The notes under the pieces: generated by a model | Databases searched by the model: none | What the model was told of the DNA's origin: nothing | What the model saw: only the letters and a program-made list of their open reading frames with translations | Made by a program: the position numbers and the translations under genes | From: Streptomyces sp. AC558_RSS880 | GTDB lineage: Bacteria; Actinomycetota; Actinomycetes; Streptomycetales; Streptomycetaceae | DNA length: 36,082 nucleotides | Direction of reading: 5' to 3' | Assembly (NCBI RefSeq): GCF_019049255.1 | Contig: NZ_JAGMUJ010000197.1 | Coordinates: 1 to 36,082, forward strand | In this document: in pieces, positions 21,708-29,886 of the stretch | Numbering within the stretch: the stretch's first letter is position 1 | Layout of the letters: every line of letters starts with the position of its first letter

Positions 21708-23117
21708 ATGGCTGCCCGTACCAAGACCACCAAGGACCGACCGTCCTACCGCTGCACCGAGTGCGGCTGGCAGACGGCCAAGTGGCTCGGTCGCTGCCCC
21801 GAGTGCCAGGCATGGGGGACGATCGAGGAGTACGGCGCGCCCGCGGTCCGTACGACGGCGCCCGGGCGGGTCACCACCTCCGCCCTGCCCATCGGCCAGG
21901 TCGACGGCCGTCAGGCCACCGCCCGCTCCACCGGCGTGCCCGAGCTGGACCGGGTGCTCGGCGGCGGCCTCGTGCCCGGCGCGGTGGTGCTGGTCGCGGG
22001 TGAGCCGGGCGTGGGCAAGTCCACACTGCTGCTGGACGTGGCGGCCAAGTCGGCGAGCGACGAGCACCGCACGCTGTACGTCACCGGGGAGGAGTCGGCG
22101 AGCCAGGTCCGGCTGCGCGCCGACCGCATCCACGCCATCGACGACCACCTGTACCTCGCCGCCGAGACGGATCTGTCCGCCGTGCTCGGCCACTTGGACG
22201 CGGTGAAGCCGTCCCTGCTGATCATGGACTCGGTGCAGACGGTGGCGTCCCCCGAGATCGACGGCGCCCCGGGCGGCATGGCCCAGGTCCGCGAGGTGGC
22301 CGGCGCGCTGATCCGGGCCTCCAAGGAGCGCGGGATGTCCACGCTCCTCGTGGGCCACGTCACCAAGGACGGCGCGATCGCCGGGCCGCGCCTGCTGGAG
22401 CACCTGGTGGACGTCGTCCTGCACTTCGAGGGCGACCGGCACGCGCGCCTGCGTCTGGTGCGCGGCGTCAAGAACCGCTACGGCACGACGGACGAGGTGG
22501 GCTGCTTCGAGCTGCACGACGAGGGCATCACGGGCCTGGCGGACCCCAGCGGACTTTTCCTGACCCGTCGTGCCGAACCGGTCCCGGGCACCTGCCTGAC
22601 CGTCACCCTGGAGGGCCGCCGCCCCCTGGTCGCCGAAGTGCAGGCGCTCACGGTCGACTCGCAGATCCCCTCGCCCCGGCGCACCACGTCCGGCCTGGAG
22701 ACCTCACGCGTGTCGATGATGCTGGCGGTGCTGGAACAGCGCGGCCGGATCAGCGCTTTGGGCAAACGGGACATCTACTCCGCGACGGTGGGCGGGGTGA
22801 AGCTCTCGGAACCGGCCGCGGACCTGGCCGTCGCGCTCGCGCTGGCGTCGGCGGCGAGCGACACCCCGCTGCCGAAGAACCTGGTCGCGATCGGCGAGGT
22901 CGGCCTCGCCGGCGAGGTGAGACGGGTCACGGGCGTCCAGCGCAGACTCGCCGAGGCACACCGTCTGGGCTTCACGCACGCCCTGGTACCGGGCGATCCG
23001 GGCAAGGCCCCGCCGGGCATGAAGGTGCTGGAAGTGGCGGACATAGGGGACGCGCTGCGGGTCCTTCCGCGCTCCCGTCGCCGAGAGGCCCCACGGGACG
23101 AGGAGGACCGCCGGTAG
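21708..23117 (+). CDS. radA: DNA repair protein RadA
   Basis: RecA-like ATPase that helps branch migration and processing of recombination intermediates. The 469-residue product has the full RadA layout: an N-terminal C4 zinc finger (Cys16, Cys19, Cys30, Cys33), a RecA-type core with Walker A GEPGVGKST (Lys104) and LLIMDSVQTV, the RadA-specific KNRYG (usually KNRFG) motif, and a C-terminal Lon-like domain (KLSEPAADLAVALALASA, VAIGEVGLAGEVRRV). The ATG at 21708 is preceded by TACCGT (21696-21701) with a six-base gap and no Shine-Dalgarno, so a leaderless transcript is likely. disA follows 81 bp downstream; radA and disA neighbour each other in many Gram-positive bacteria. Confidence 0.97.
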   Translation: MAARTKTTKDRPSYRCTECGWQTAKWLGRCPECQAWGTIEEYGAPAVRTTAPGRVTTSALPIGQVDGRQATARSTGVPELDRVLGGGLVPGAVVLVAGEPGVGKSTLLLDVAAKSASDEHRTLYVTGEESASQVRLRADRIHAIDDHLYLAAETDLSAVLGHLDAVKPSLLIMDSVQTVASPEIDGAPGGMAQVREVAGALIRASKERGMSTLLVGHVTKDGAIAGPRLLEHLVDVVLHFEGDRHARLRLVRGVKNRYGTTDEVGCFELHDEGITGLADPSGLFLTRRAEPVPGTCLTVTLEGRRPLVAEVQALTVDSQIPSPRRTTSGLETSRVSMMLAVLEQRGRISALGKRDIYSATVGGVKLSEPAADLAVALALASAASDTPLPKNLVAIGEVGLAGEVRRVTGVQRRLAEAHRLGFTHALVPGDPGKAPPGMKVLEVADIGDALRVLPRSRRREAPRDEEDRR

Positions 23118-23198
23118 ACTTTGCCCAGGTCTCGCCCGTCCGTACGAACCGAGTGTGCGGAGCGACGGCGCCCCAGAACCTGCGACCGGAGGAGTGCA

Positions 23199-24323
23199 GT
23201 GGCAGCCAACGACCGGGCGGCGGCTCCCGGAAAGTCCGGTGGGAGTGCCGGTTCCGATGGCCTGATGCGCGCCTCGCTGAGCGCCGTGGCACCCGGCACC
23301 GCCCTGCGTGACGGCCTGGAGCGCGTGCTCCGCGGCAACACCGGCGGTCTCATCGTGCTCGGTTCCGACAAGACCGTCGAGGCACTGTGCAGCGGCGGCT
23401 TCGTGCTGGACGTCGAGTTCACCGCGACCCGGCTGCGCGAGCTGTGCAAGCTGGACGGCGGCATCGTGCTGTCGTCCGACCTGTCCAAGATCCTGCGGGC
23501 GGGCGTCCAGCTGGTGCCGGACCCGACCATCCCCACCGAGGAGACCGGCACCCGGCACCGCACCGCCGACCGCGTCTCCAAGCAGGTCGGCTTCCCGGTC
23601 GTCTCCGTCTCCCAGTCGATGCGCCTGATCGCGCTGTACGTCGACGGCCACCGCCGGGTCCTGGAGGACTCGGCGGCGATCCTGTCCCGCGCCAACCAGG
23701 CGCTGGCCACCCTGGAGCGCTACAAGCTCCGTCTCGACGAGGTCGCGGGCACGCTGTCGGCGCTGGAGATCGAGGACCTGGTGACCGTCCGGGACGTCTC
23801 GGCGGTCGCGCAGCGGCTGGAGATGGTGCGCCGCATCGCCACCGAAATCGCCGAATACGTGGTCGAACTGGGCACCGACGGCCGTCTCCTCGCCCTTCAG
23901 CTGGACGAGTTGATCGCGGGCGTGGAACCGGAGCGCGAGCTGGTCGTACGGGACTACGTGCCCGAGCCCACCGCCAAGCGCTCCCGCACGGTCGACGAGG
24001 CGCTGCACGAGCTGAACGTGCTCACGCACGCGGAGTTGCTGGAGCTGCCGACGGTGGCCCGCGCACTGGGGTACACCGGCTCGCCCGAGACCCTGGACTC
24101 CGCGGTGTCCCCGCGCGGCTTCCGGCTGCTGGCGAAGGTGCCGCGGCTGCCGGGCGCGATCATCGACCGGCTGGTGGAGCACTTCGGCGGGCTGCAGAAG
24201 CTGCTCGCCGCGAGCGTGGACGATCTGCAGACGGTGGACGGGGTCGGCGAGGCGCGGGCGCGGAGCGTGCGCGAGGGACTGTCGCGGCTGGCGGAGAGCT
24301 CGATCCTCGAGCGGTACGTCTAG
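23199..24323 (+). CDS. disA: DNA integrity scanning diadenylate cyclase DisA
   Basis: Makes cyclic di-AMP from two ATP and scans DNA for branched structures, slowing synthesis when bound. The 374-residue product has the N-terminal DAC domain with KLDGGIVLSSD (Asp86; canonical motif DGA, here DGG) and the RHRTA motif (Arg119-Ala123, GTRHRTADRVSKQ). A helical linker and a C-terminal helix-hairpin-helix DNA-binding region (DLQTVDGVGEARARSVREG) follow. The GTG at 23199 has a strong GGAGGAG five bases upstream. A possible promoter -10, TAGACT (23116-23121), overlaps the radA stop, so disA may be transcribed alone or with radA. c-di-AMP affects osmotic balance and development in Streptomyces. Confidence 0.96.
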   Translation: MAANDRAAAPGKSGGSAGSDGLMRASLSAVAPGTALRDGLERVLRGNTGGLIVLGSDKTVEALCSGGFVLDVEFTATRLRELCKLDGGIVLSSDLSKILRAGVQLVPDPTIPTEETGTRHRTADRVSKQVGFPVVSVSQSMRLIALYVDGHRRVLEDSAAILSRANQALATLERYKLRLDEVAGTLSALEIEDLVTVRDVSAVAQRLEMVRRIATEIAEYVVELGTDGRLLALQLDELIAGVEPERELVVRDYVPEPTAKRSRTVDEALHELNVLTHAELLELPTVARALGYTGSPETLDSAVSPRGFRLLAKVPRLPGAIIDRLVEHFGGLQKLLAASVDDLQTVDGVGEARARSVREGLSRLAESSILERYV

Positions 24324-24346
24324 GACTGCCGTCACCGCGGGCAATC

Positions 24347-24468
24347 GTGCCTCCCCCAGTGCCTCAAGGGCCTGGGAGGTGCCCCCAGGGCGATGGGGGT
24401 CCCCCCGCTCGAGCGAAGCCGAGAGTGGGGGAGCAGCCGAGAGTGGGGGAGGCACCCCGCAAGCGGGG
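24347..24468. repeat. Palindromic repeat cluster between disA and the convergent gene
   Basis: Exact 12-bp inverted ends GTGCCTCCCCCA (24347-24358) and TGGGGGAGGCAC (24444-24455) enclose a G/C-run-rich core with direct copies of AGCCGAGAGTGGGGGA. A separate hairpin CCCCGC-AA-GCGGGG (24455-24468) follows. From memory, this block with CTCGAGCGAAGCCGAGAGTG is a dispersed Streptomyces intergenic repeat; the inverted ends give it a MITE-like look. In a convergent gap it likely ends transcription from both sides. Confidence 0.75.
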
Positions 24469-24493
24469 GAAAGCGAAACCCACCCCCAGCGGG

Positions 24494-25360
24494 CTAGTCG
24501 GCCTTCAGCACGAAGGACGTGCGCACCTTCTCGAAGCCCGGCGCCTTCGCCTCCACCAGGTAGGTCCCCGCTCCGGCCGCGCCGGCCTTCGGCGTCGCGC
24601 ACTCCGGCGCACTCGCCTTGCGGTCCCACTTCACGGTGTAGGTGATGCTGTCCTCCGCGGGCACCCGGAACACCAGGCTCCGCGCCCCCTTCGGGCAGTC
24701 GTCCGACGCCCAGTACGCGTCGTCGCCACTCGCCGGAGTGATCGTCAACACCGCGTTGTCCGGCCCGAGATCGACCTTGCAGTCGCCCCCGGAGATGTTC
24801 CGCGCGGTGAGCAGGAACGTGGGCGTCTGCCCCGGCTCATAGGCGTTGTGGGAACTGCGCAGACTGAACTTCACCGCGTTCGCCGTGCAGTTGGGCAGTG
24901 AGGACCCCGATCCGGCCGGCAGCGCGTCACCCGCGCCGACCCCCGCCGACGTACCGCCCTCGGAACCACCGCCCGCGCTGCCCCCGGTACCGCCGTCCGA
25001 TCCCCCGGCACCACCGGAGTCCGCGGGATCACCGTTGTCCCCGTCGTCACCGGACCCGGACGACGAGCCACCGGTACCACCGGAACCGCCCGAACCGTCG
25101 GAACCTCCGTCCCCCGACTCGTCGCGTCCGCCCGGCGCCTGACTGATCGCCGGCCCCGAACCCGACGGTCCCGGAGTGATGGAGGGCGCGGGATTCTTGC
25201 CGTTGGCCCCGTTGTCACGGTCGCCGCCGTCCCCGCCGCCGGAGACCACCACCCAGGTGATCAACAACGCCAACAGGGCCAGCACGGACAGCAGTACGGC
25301 CCTCCGCCGCCAGTAGATGGTGGAGGGAAGCGGCCCGACCGGATTGCGCAGAGATCCCAC
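24494..25360 (-). CDS. Membrane-anchored extracytoplasmic protein with Gly/Ser-rich stalk
   Basis: A 288-residue protein not assigned to a function. A short basic N-terminus is followed by one membrane anchor (AVLLSVLALLALLITWVVV, about residues 21-39). A disordered stalk of about 110 residues is dominated by Gly, Ser and Asp (GSDGSGGSGGTGGSSSGSG). The C-terminal globular domain has four cysteines (NCTANAV, GDCKVDL, DDCPKGA, PECATPK), likely in disulfides outside the cell, with an Ig-like beta pattern. The GTG at 25360 is seven bases after a minus-strand TACAGT (25373-25368) and lacks a Shine-Dalgarno, so it is probably leaderless. It converges on disA and diverges from the PAP2 gene. Confidence 0.85.
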   Translation of the reverse strand: MGSLRNPVGPLPSTIYWRRRAVLLSVLALLALLITWVVVSGGGDGGDRDNGANGKNPAPSITPGPSGSGPAISQAPGGRDESGDGGSDGSGGSGGTGGSSSGSGDDGDNGDPADSGGAGGSDGGTGGSAGGGSEGGTSAGVGAGDALPAGSGSSLPNCTANAVKFSLRSSHNAYEPGQTPTFLLTARNISGGDCKVDLGPDNAVLTITPASGDDAYWASDDCPKGARSLVFRVPAEDSITYTVKWDRKASAPECATPKAGAAGAGTYLVEAKAPGFEKVRTSFVLKAD

Positions 25361-25451
25361 GGCGCAAACTGTACGAGAGATCGGCGCGTTCGCTTGCCGC
25401 ACCCGCCGCTCCGAGCCCAACTTTTCCGGATCATCATTCCGGTAAGGGCCC

Positions 25452-25480
25452 GTCACCCCCTGTCTTTCGTCAGGGGTGAC
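25452..25480. promoter_or_regulatory. Stem-loop upstream of the PAP2 promoter
   Basis: GTCACCCCCTG (25452-25462) pairs with CAGGGGTGAC (25471-25480) around TCTTTCGT, with one bulged C. It lies about 18 bp upstream of the PAP2 -35 in a divergent gap. It may be an operator or a transcript hairpin. Confidence 0.45.
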
Positions 25481-25497
25481 ACGCGACGATCGCGGGG

Positions 25498-25526
25498 TGT
25501 GACCGTATCGGCGTCTCGCCTACGGT
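25498..25526 (+). promoter_or_regulatory. Promoter of the PAP2 gene
   Basis: The -35 TGTGAC (25498-25503) and -10 TACGGT (25521-25526) are separated by 17 bp, and the -10 ends eight bases before the PAP2 ATG. Transcription should begin at or within a base or two of the start codon. This is the best-formed -35/-10 pair among the probable leaderless genes here. Confidence 0.55.
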
Positions 25527-25534
25527 CCGTGACC

Positions 25535-26188
25535 ATGGACTTCGTGGACAGCGGGCTCTACCGCGACATCACCGACTACGCGCAGGAGACCCCGGCATGG
25601 GCGCAGCACACGGCCGAGATCGGGACGGAGGCCGGACTGCTGGTGTTCGTCGCGCTGTTCGTCGCCGGCTGGTGGCGGGCGCGGCACGCCGACACCCACG
25701 CGTTCGCGATCGCGGCCCTTGCACCTCTGGCCACGGCTGTGGCGTACGTGTGCAGTGAGGTGCTCAAATCCGGTGTGACGGAGGAACGTCCGTGCCGTGC
25801 GGTCGCCGGCGCCGCCGCTTCCCTCGCGGAGTGTCCGCCGCGCGGCGACTGGTCGTTCCCCAGCAATCACGCGACGATCGCGGGCGCCTCGGCCCTGACC
25901 CTGGTCCTGGTCCGGCGCGCGCTCGTCTGGCTGACCGCACCGCTGGCCCTGCTGATGGCGTTCTCCCGGGTGTTCGTCGGCGTGCACTACCCGCACGACG
26001 TGGCCGCGGGCCTGCTGCTCGGCACGGTCGTCGCCTTCACCGTCGTACGACTGGGCACGCGTCCGGCGGTCCGGCTCGCGGAGGCGATGCGCGCCTCGTC
26101 GGCGTCCACCGCGCGGTGGCTCACCGGGCCGGGACCGGAAACCGTCGTCCGCGCGGCGCCGCCGTACGCCACGCACCGGCGCCGCTGA
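25535..26188 (+). CDS. PAP2-family membrane phosphatase
   Basis: A 217-residue integral membrane phosphatase of the PAP2 superfamily (lipid or undecaprenyl-pyrophosphate phosphatases). The three catalytic motifs are complete: KSGVTEERP (K-x6-RP), PSNHATIAG (PSGH-like with Asn) and SRVFVGVHYPHDVAAG (S-R-x5-H-x3-D). About five hydrophobic segments place the active site on the outer face. The ATG at 25535 fits the promoter just upstream and gives MDFVDSGLYRDITDYAQ; the longer upstream frame is not supported. The substrate may be undecaprenyl pyrophosphate, which would link it to cell-wall synthesis, but this is inference. It converges on the response-regulator gene with only six bases between stops. 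Confidence 0.93.
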   Translation: MDFVDSGLYRDITDYAQETPAWAQHTAEIGTEAGLLVFVALFVAGWWRARHADTHAFAIAALAPLATAVAYVCSEVLKSGVTEERPCRAVAGAAASLAECPPRGDWSFPSNHATIAGASALTLVLVRRALVWLTAPLALLMAFSRVFVGVHYPHDVAAGLLLGTVVAFTVVRLGTRPAVRLAEAMRASSASTARWLTGPGPETVVRAAPPYATHRRR

Positions 26189-26194
26189 GCGGGT

Positions 26195-26860
26195 TCAGCT
26201 CGCCACCAGGCCCGCCTCGTAGGCGACGATCGCCGCCTGTACGCGATTGCGCACGCCGAGCCGGTCGAGGACCGCGCTGACGTACGCCTTCACGGTGCCC
26301 TCGACGAGATGCAGCCGGGCGGCGATCTCCGGGTTGGACAGTCCGGCTCCGACCAGGCCGAGCACCTCGCGTTCGCGCGGGCTCAGCACCGCCACGCGCT
26401 CGTGCGCCTCGGCCTCCCGGGCGAGCCGCCCGCCGCCGTCGGCTCCGCCCAGGCCCTCGATGACGTACCGGGCCACCTTGGGCGACAGGAAGGCCGCGCC
26501 GCCCGCCACCGCCCGTACACCCGCGATGAGTTCGTACGGGTCACCGGACTTGAGCAGGAAGCCGGTGGCGCCGCCGCCGAGGGCGCGGGCCACGTAGGCG
26601 CGTTCGGAGAAGGTGGTGAGCATGGCCACGGCCGTGCCGGGGACGGTGCGGCCGATCTCCTCGGCCGCCGCGAGCCCGTCCAGACGGGGCATGCGGATGT
26701 CGAGCAGCGCCACATCCGGGCGGTGTGCCTGCGCCAGCTCGACGGCCTCCCGCCCGTCGCCCGCCTCGGCGACGACCTCCGTCTCGCCGCTGCTCCCCAG
26801 GATGGCGCACACCCCGGCGCGCACCATCGCCTCGTCGTCGGCCAACAGGACCCTGATCAC
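26195..26860 (-). CDS. NarL/FixJ-family response regulator
   Basis: A 221-residue two-component response regulator. The receiver domain has the acidic pocket Asp8-Asp9, phospho-acceptor Asp54 (DVALLDIRMPRLDG), the Thr/Ser switch (AMLTTF) and Lys in GFLLKSGDP. The C-terminal LuxR-type helix-turn-helix is LSPREREVLGLVGAGLSNPEIAARLHLVEGTVKAYVSAVLDRLGV. The GTG start overlaps the stop of the histidine kinase gene by four bases (GTGA), so the pair is translationally coupled and the kinase is its partner. Targets are unknown. Confidence 0.96.
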   Translation of the reverse strand: MIRVLLADDEAMVRAGVCAILGSSGETEVVAEAGDGREAVELAQAHRPDVALLDIRMPRLDGLAAAEEIGRTVPGTAVAMLTTFSERAYVARALGGGATGFLLKSGDPYELIAGVRAVAGGAAFLSPKVARYVIEGLGGADGGGRLAREAEAHERVAVLSPREREVLGLVGAGLSNPEIAARLHLVEGTVKAYVSAVLDRLGVRNRVQAAIVAYEAGLVAS

Positions 26861-28437
26861 GGTGCGAACTCCTCGTACTCCTCCCGCCCTTCGCCGGACA
26901 GTCCGACGCGCGGGATCACATCCTTGGCGGCCAGGCGCCCCTCGTCGTCGAAGCAGAGCCGGAAGTGGTCGACGGAGACGAAGAGCTCGCCGCTCGCACG
27001 GTAGTAGCGGCAGTCGGTGCCCTCGGGTGGCGCGGGCGCGCGCTCCGTCGGCGGGTCCCGGACGTCCCGGTCCGGCAGCACCTGCGCGACCTCGCCGGCC
27101 GGCGCGCCCAGGCGCAGTCCCGCGTACGCGGCGGGCTCCAGCACCGCACGCGTCTCGGTGTACGCGTACCAGCCGATCGCCGAACCGACCAGGACGACGC
27201 CCGCACCGGCGGAGGCGCCGAGACCGGCGGCGACCCGGCGGCGGGCGCGGGTGAAGGGCGCGGACGGCGGGCGCGGTGGCCGGGCGGCCGTGTCCGCCCG
27301 GGCCGGGACGTACGCCCGGACCCGGTATCCGTCGGCGTGCGGGCCCGCCTCGAAGGTGCCGCCGACCGCGGTGACGGCGGCCCGCAGCCCGAGCAGGCCC
27401 GAACCTCCTCCGGGAGGCGGGGAACTCCGCTCGGCCGGCCGTCCGTTGGTGATGGTGACGGTCGCTCCTCGGACGTCGTCCCCCGTCACCGCGACGACGA
27501 CGGGTGCGCCCGGCGCGTGCCGGGCCGCGTTGGTCAGCGCCTCCCTGGCCACCCGGTGCAGCAGCCGCTCGGCGACCCCGCCGGGTGCGACGGCCGTGTC
27601 CTGCCCGCCGGACTCCCAGCGCACCGGCAGCCCGGACTCCGCGGCGCGGGCGACGAGTTGCTCGACGTTCTCGCCGGCCGGGGCGAGCGGCACGGGTTCG
27701 TCGTCCTCGCGCAGCACGCCGATGATGCGGTGCAGCCGGTCCGTGGCGTCGGCGGCCGCCGCGCGCAGGTCGGACGCGGCGGCCCGGTGATGGCCGGGGA
27801 GGTCGGCGGCGACCTGGAGGGCGCCCGCGCGCAGGGCGATCAGGCTCAGCTCGTGGCCCAGCGAGTCGTGCATGTCCTGGGCGATCCTGGACCGCTCGCG
27901 CAGCCGGGCGCGTTCCTCGGTGAGCCGCTGCTCCTCCTCCAGGCGGGCCGCCCGCAGCCAGCCCGCCGCGGTGAGCTCGCGGCTCTGCCGCCAGTAGCGC
28001 CCGCCGAGCCAGGGGAAGACGCAGCCGAAGAGGAGGGTGCCGGTCAGGACCAGCCACTCGGGGACCGGATCGGGCCCGGTGAGCGCGATCTTCACAGTGC
28101 CGGCGCAGCCGACGGCGGCGAAGCACAGCGCCGCCGGGGCGGTGCGGTGCGCCCGCAGTCCGAGCAGCAGCGCGAACAGGCCGAGCGCGGGGCCGTAGGA
28201 GACGCTGAACAGCGCCGGGGCGAGGGCCAGGCTCAGCGCGGCAGCCAGCCCGAAGGCAGCCAGGGGCAGGCGCCGGGACACGGCGGTGGCGGCGGCGAGC
28301 ACTCCGAGTCCGGCCAGCTGCTGCCAGAGCGCGCGCGGCTCGTTCATCCCGAGGCGGTGCGCGGTGAGCGCCGGCGCGGCGAGGGCCGCCCAGAGCAGGC
28401 AGCCCCTGCCGAGCGCGGCCGGGCGAGCACGTTCCAT
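26857..28437 (-). CDS. Histidine kinase (HisKA_3) with extra C-terminal membrane-anchored domain
   Basis: A 526-residue sensor kinase. The N-terminal half has about five hydrophobic segments up to residue 145. The dimerisation helix RSRIAQDMHDSLGHELSLIALRAGALQ holds His190 as phospho-acceptor. The HATPase domain follows (REALTNAARHAPGAP; GSGLLGLRAAVTAVGG). A typical NarL-type kinase would end there, but this one continues with a further membrane span (about 403-425, GASAGAGVVLVGSAIGWYAY) and a 90-residue tail with Cys476 and Cys495, predicted outside the cell. The start ATG 28437 lies seven bases after a minus-strand TAGCGT (28450-28445), without a Shine-Dalgarno: probably leaderless. The response regulator overlaps its stop. 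Confidence 0.93.
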   Translation of the reverse strand: MERARPAALGRGCLLWAALAAPALTAHRLGMNEPRALWQQLAGLGVLAAATAVSRRLPLAAFGLAAALSLALAPALFSVSYGPALGLFALLLGLRAHRTAPAALCFAAVGCAGTVKIALTGPDPVPEWLVLTGTLLFGCVFPWLGGRYWRQSRELTAAGWLRAARLEEEQRLTEERARLRERSRIAQDMHDSLGHELSLIALRAGALQVAADLPGHHRAAASDLRAAAADATDRLHRIIGVLREDDEPVPLAPAGENVEQLVARAAESGLPVRWESGGQDTAVAPGGVAERLLHRVAREALTNAARHAPGAPVVVAVTGDDVRGATVTITNGRPAERSSPPPGGGSGLLGLRAAVTAVGGTFEAGPHADGYRVRAYVPARADTAARPPRPPSAPFTRARRRVAAGLGASAGAGVVLVGSAIGWYAYTETRAVLEPAAYAGLRLGAPAGEVAQVLPDRDVRDPPTERAPAPPEGTDCRYYRASGELFVSVDHFRLCFDDEGRLAAKDVIPRVGLSGEGREEYEEFAP

Positions 28438-28583
28438 GCCCCCGACGCTACAAGCGGACGTCCCCGCGGCACTGCTGCCGATCGTCAGGTGCCCGTCACT
28501 CCCCGGGATGCTTCTTGTTCCCCCCACCTCCACCGTGGCGGTCCCCCCGCAGGCGGGCCCCGGCGTGGCAGGATCGACGGGTC

Positions 28584-29519
28584 ATGACTGCTCCCACGAA
28601 GCCCCCGCACGGTGGCACCGCCGATTCCGCGTCCGAGCGTGCTCCCGGTGAGCCGCTGCACTCCCCCGTCATCGACTGGTTCGACGAGCACGCCCGGGAT
28701 CTGCCGTGGCGGCGCCCGGAGGCCGGTGCGTGGGGGGTGATGGTCAGCGAGTTCATGCTCCAGCAGACCCCGGTCAACCGGGTCCTGCCCGTCTACGAGC
28801 AGTGGCTGGCCCGTTGGCCGCGCCCCGCCGACCTCGCCGCGGAGGCGCCCGGCGAGGCGGTCCGCGCCTGGGGCCGGCTCGGCTACCCGCGCCGCGCGCT
28901 CCGGCTGCACGGCGCCGCCGTCGCCATAACCGAACGGCACGGCGGCGACGTACCGGCCGACCACGCCCAGCTGCTGGCGCTGCCCGGCATCGGGGAGTAC
29001 ACGGCCGCGGCGGTGGCGTCGTTCGCGTACGGGCAGCGGCACGCGGTGCTGGACACCAACGTGCGCCGGGTGTTCGCCCGCGCGGTCACCGGCGCGCAGT
29101 ACCCGCCGAACGCCACCACCGCCGCCGAGCGCCGGCTGGCCCGGGCCCTGCTGCCGGAGGACGCCGCGACCGCCGCGCGGTGGGCCGCCGCCTCCATGGA
29201 GCTGGGCGCGCTGGTGTGCACGGCGAAGAACGAGTCGTGCCAGCGCTGCCCGATCGCCGCGCAGTGCGCCTGGCGGCTGGCGGGCAAGCCCGCCCACGAC
29301 GGCCCGCCGCGCCGGGGCCAGACGTACGCGGGCACGGACCGTCAGGTCCGCGGGCGGCTGCTGGCCGTGTTGCGGGAGGCGCACGGTCCGGTGCCGCAGG
29401 CCGCGCTGGACCGGGTGTGGCACGAGCCGGTGCAGCGTGCCCGCGCGCTGGACGGCCTGGTCGCCGACGGTCTGGTGGAGCCGCTGCCGGGCGGTCTGTA
29501 CCGGCTGCCGATGACCTGA
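28584..29519 (+). CDS. mutY: A/G-specific adenine glycosylase MutY
   Basis: Base-excision repair enzyme that removes adenine mispaired with 8-oxoguanine. The 311-residue product has the six-helix core with VMVSEFMLQQTPVNRV, the helix-hairpin-helix LPGIGEYTAAAVASFAYG, catalytic Asp in AVLDTNVRRVFAR, and the iron-sulfur loop C-x6-C-x2-C-x5-C (CTAKNESCQRCPIAAQC). The C-terminus is shorter than the E. coli form and lacks a clear NUDIX/MutT-like domain, as often in actinobacteria. The ATG at 28584 is chosen over an upstream frame extension because MTAPTKPP starts the conserved protein. It is divergent from the histidine kinase gene. Confidence 0.95.
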   Translation: MTAPTKPPHGGTADSASERAPGEPLHSPVIDWFDEHARDLPWRRPEAGAWGVMVSEFMLQQTPVNRVLPVYEQWLARWPRPADLAAEAPGEAVRAWGRLGYPRRALRLHGAAVAITERHGGDVPADHAQLLALPGIGEYTAAAVASFAYGQRHAVLDTNVRRVFARAVTGAQYPPNATTAAERRLARALLPEDAATAARWAAASMELGALVCTAKNESCQRCPIAAQCAWRLAGKPAHDGPPRRGQTYAGTDRQVRGRLLAVLREAHGPVPQAALDRVWHEPVQRARALDGLVADGLVEPLPGGLYRLPMT

Positions 29520-29520
29520 C

Positions 29521-29660
29521 GTTCCGTACAGCCGGCCCACACGCGCATCCGATGTCGGATACAGCCGGTCCCCACACATCCGACGTCGGATACGGCCGGC
29601 CCACACACACCACACCGGTACGGCCGGCTCACACACACCACACCGGTGCGGCTGGCCATA
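29521..29660. repeat. Tandem palindromic repeats between mutY and sigE
   Basis: Two 31-bp units (29547-29577 and 29578-29608) each begin with a 14-bp palindrome, ATCCGATGTCGGAT and ATCCGACGTCGGAT (the second perfect), followed by TACRGCCGG and a CCCACAC tail. Two 28-bp units (29602-29629 and 29630-29657) continue with CACACACACCACACCGGT and a GCGGCCGG-like end. A further partial copy (GTACAGCCGGCCCACAC) starts right after the mutY stop. It may be a cluster of binding sites or a mutY terminator array. It does not look coding. Confidence 0.78.
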
Positions 29661-29886
29661 TCGGCCCATAACACCCTCAACCGGTCGCCCGCTTTACCCC
29701 GTTCCTCCTTCCGTTACACAACCGACGGACAGCCGAGGGCTTCCCGCAGGCTGCTTCGCACAGCGCCGTGACAACGCCTCCGTACCTTCGATCACGTGCT
29801 CGACAAGAGCACGACGACCACGGAACACAGGCAGGACAACCGGCCCGCGCGGGCGGGCCGGCACGGGGAGCGGGAGGCGGTTCACC
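29661..29886 (+). promoter_or_regulatory. sigE upstream region
   Basis: The remaining 226 bases before sigE hold no credible gene. In S. coelicolor the sigE promoter lies upstream of the gene and depends on phosphorylated CseB, so the promoter and CseB site should be here. TACCTT at 29781-29786 is a possible -10, with no convincing -35; a CseB-dependent promoter need not have one. The segment is less GC-rich near 29690-29730 (TTTACCCC, GTTACACAA). A GGGAGGCGG ribosome-binding site lies at its end. Confidence 0.5.

Noticed and set aside
29521..29660. CRISPR array
   Set aside because: Repeats touch each other without unique spacers, vary in length (31 and 28 bp), and no cas genes are present.
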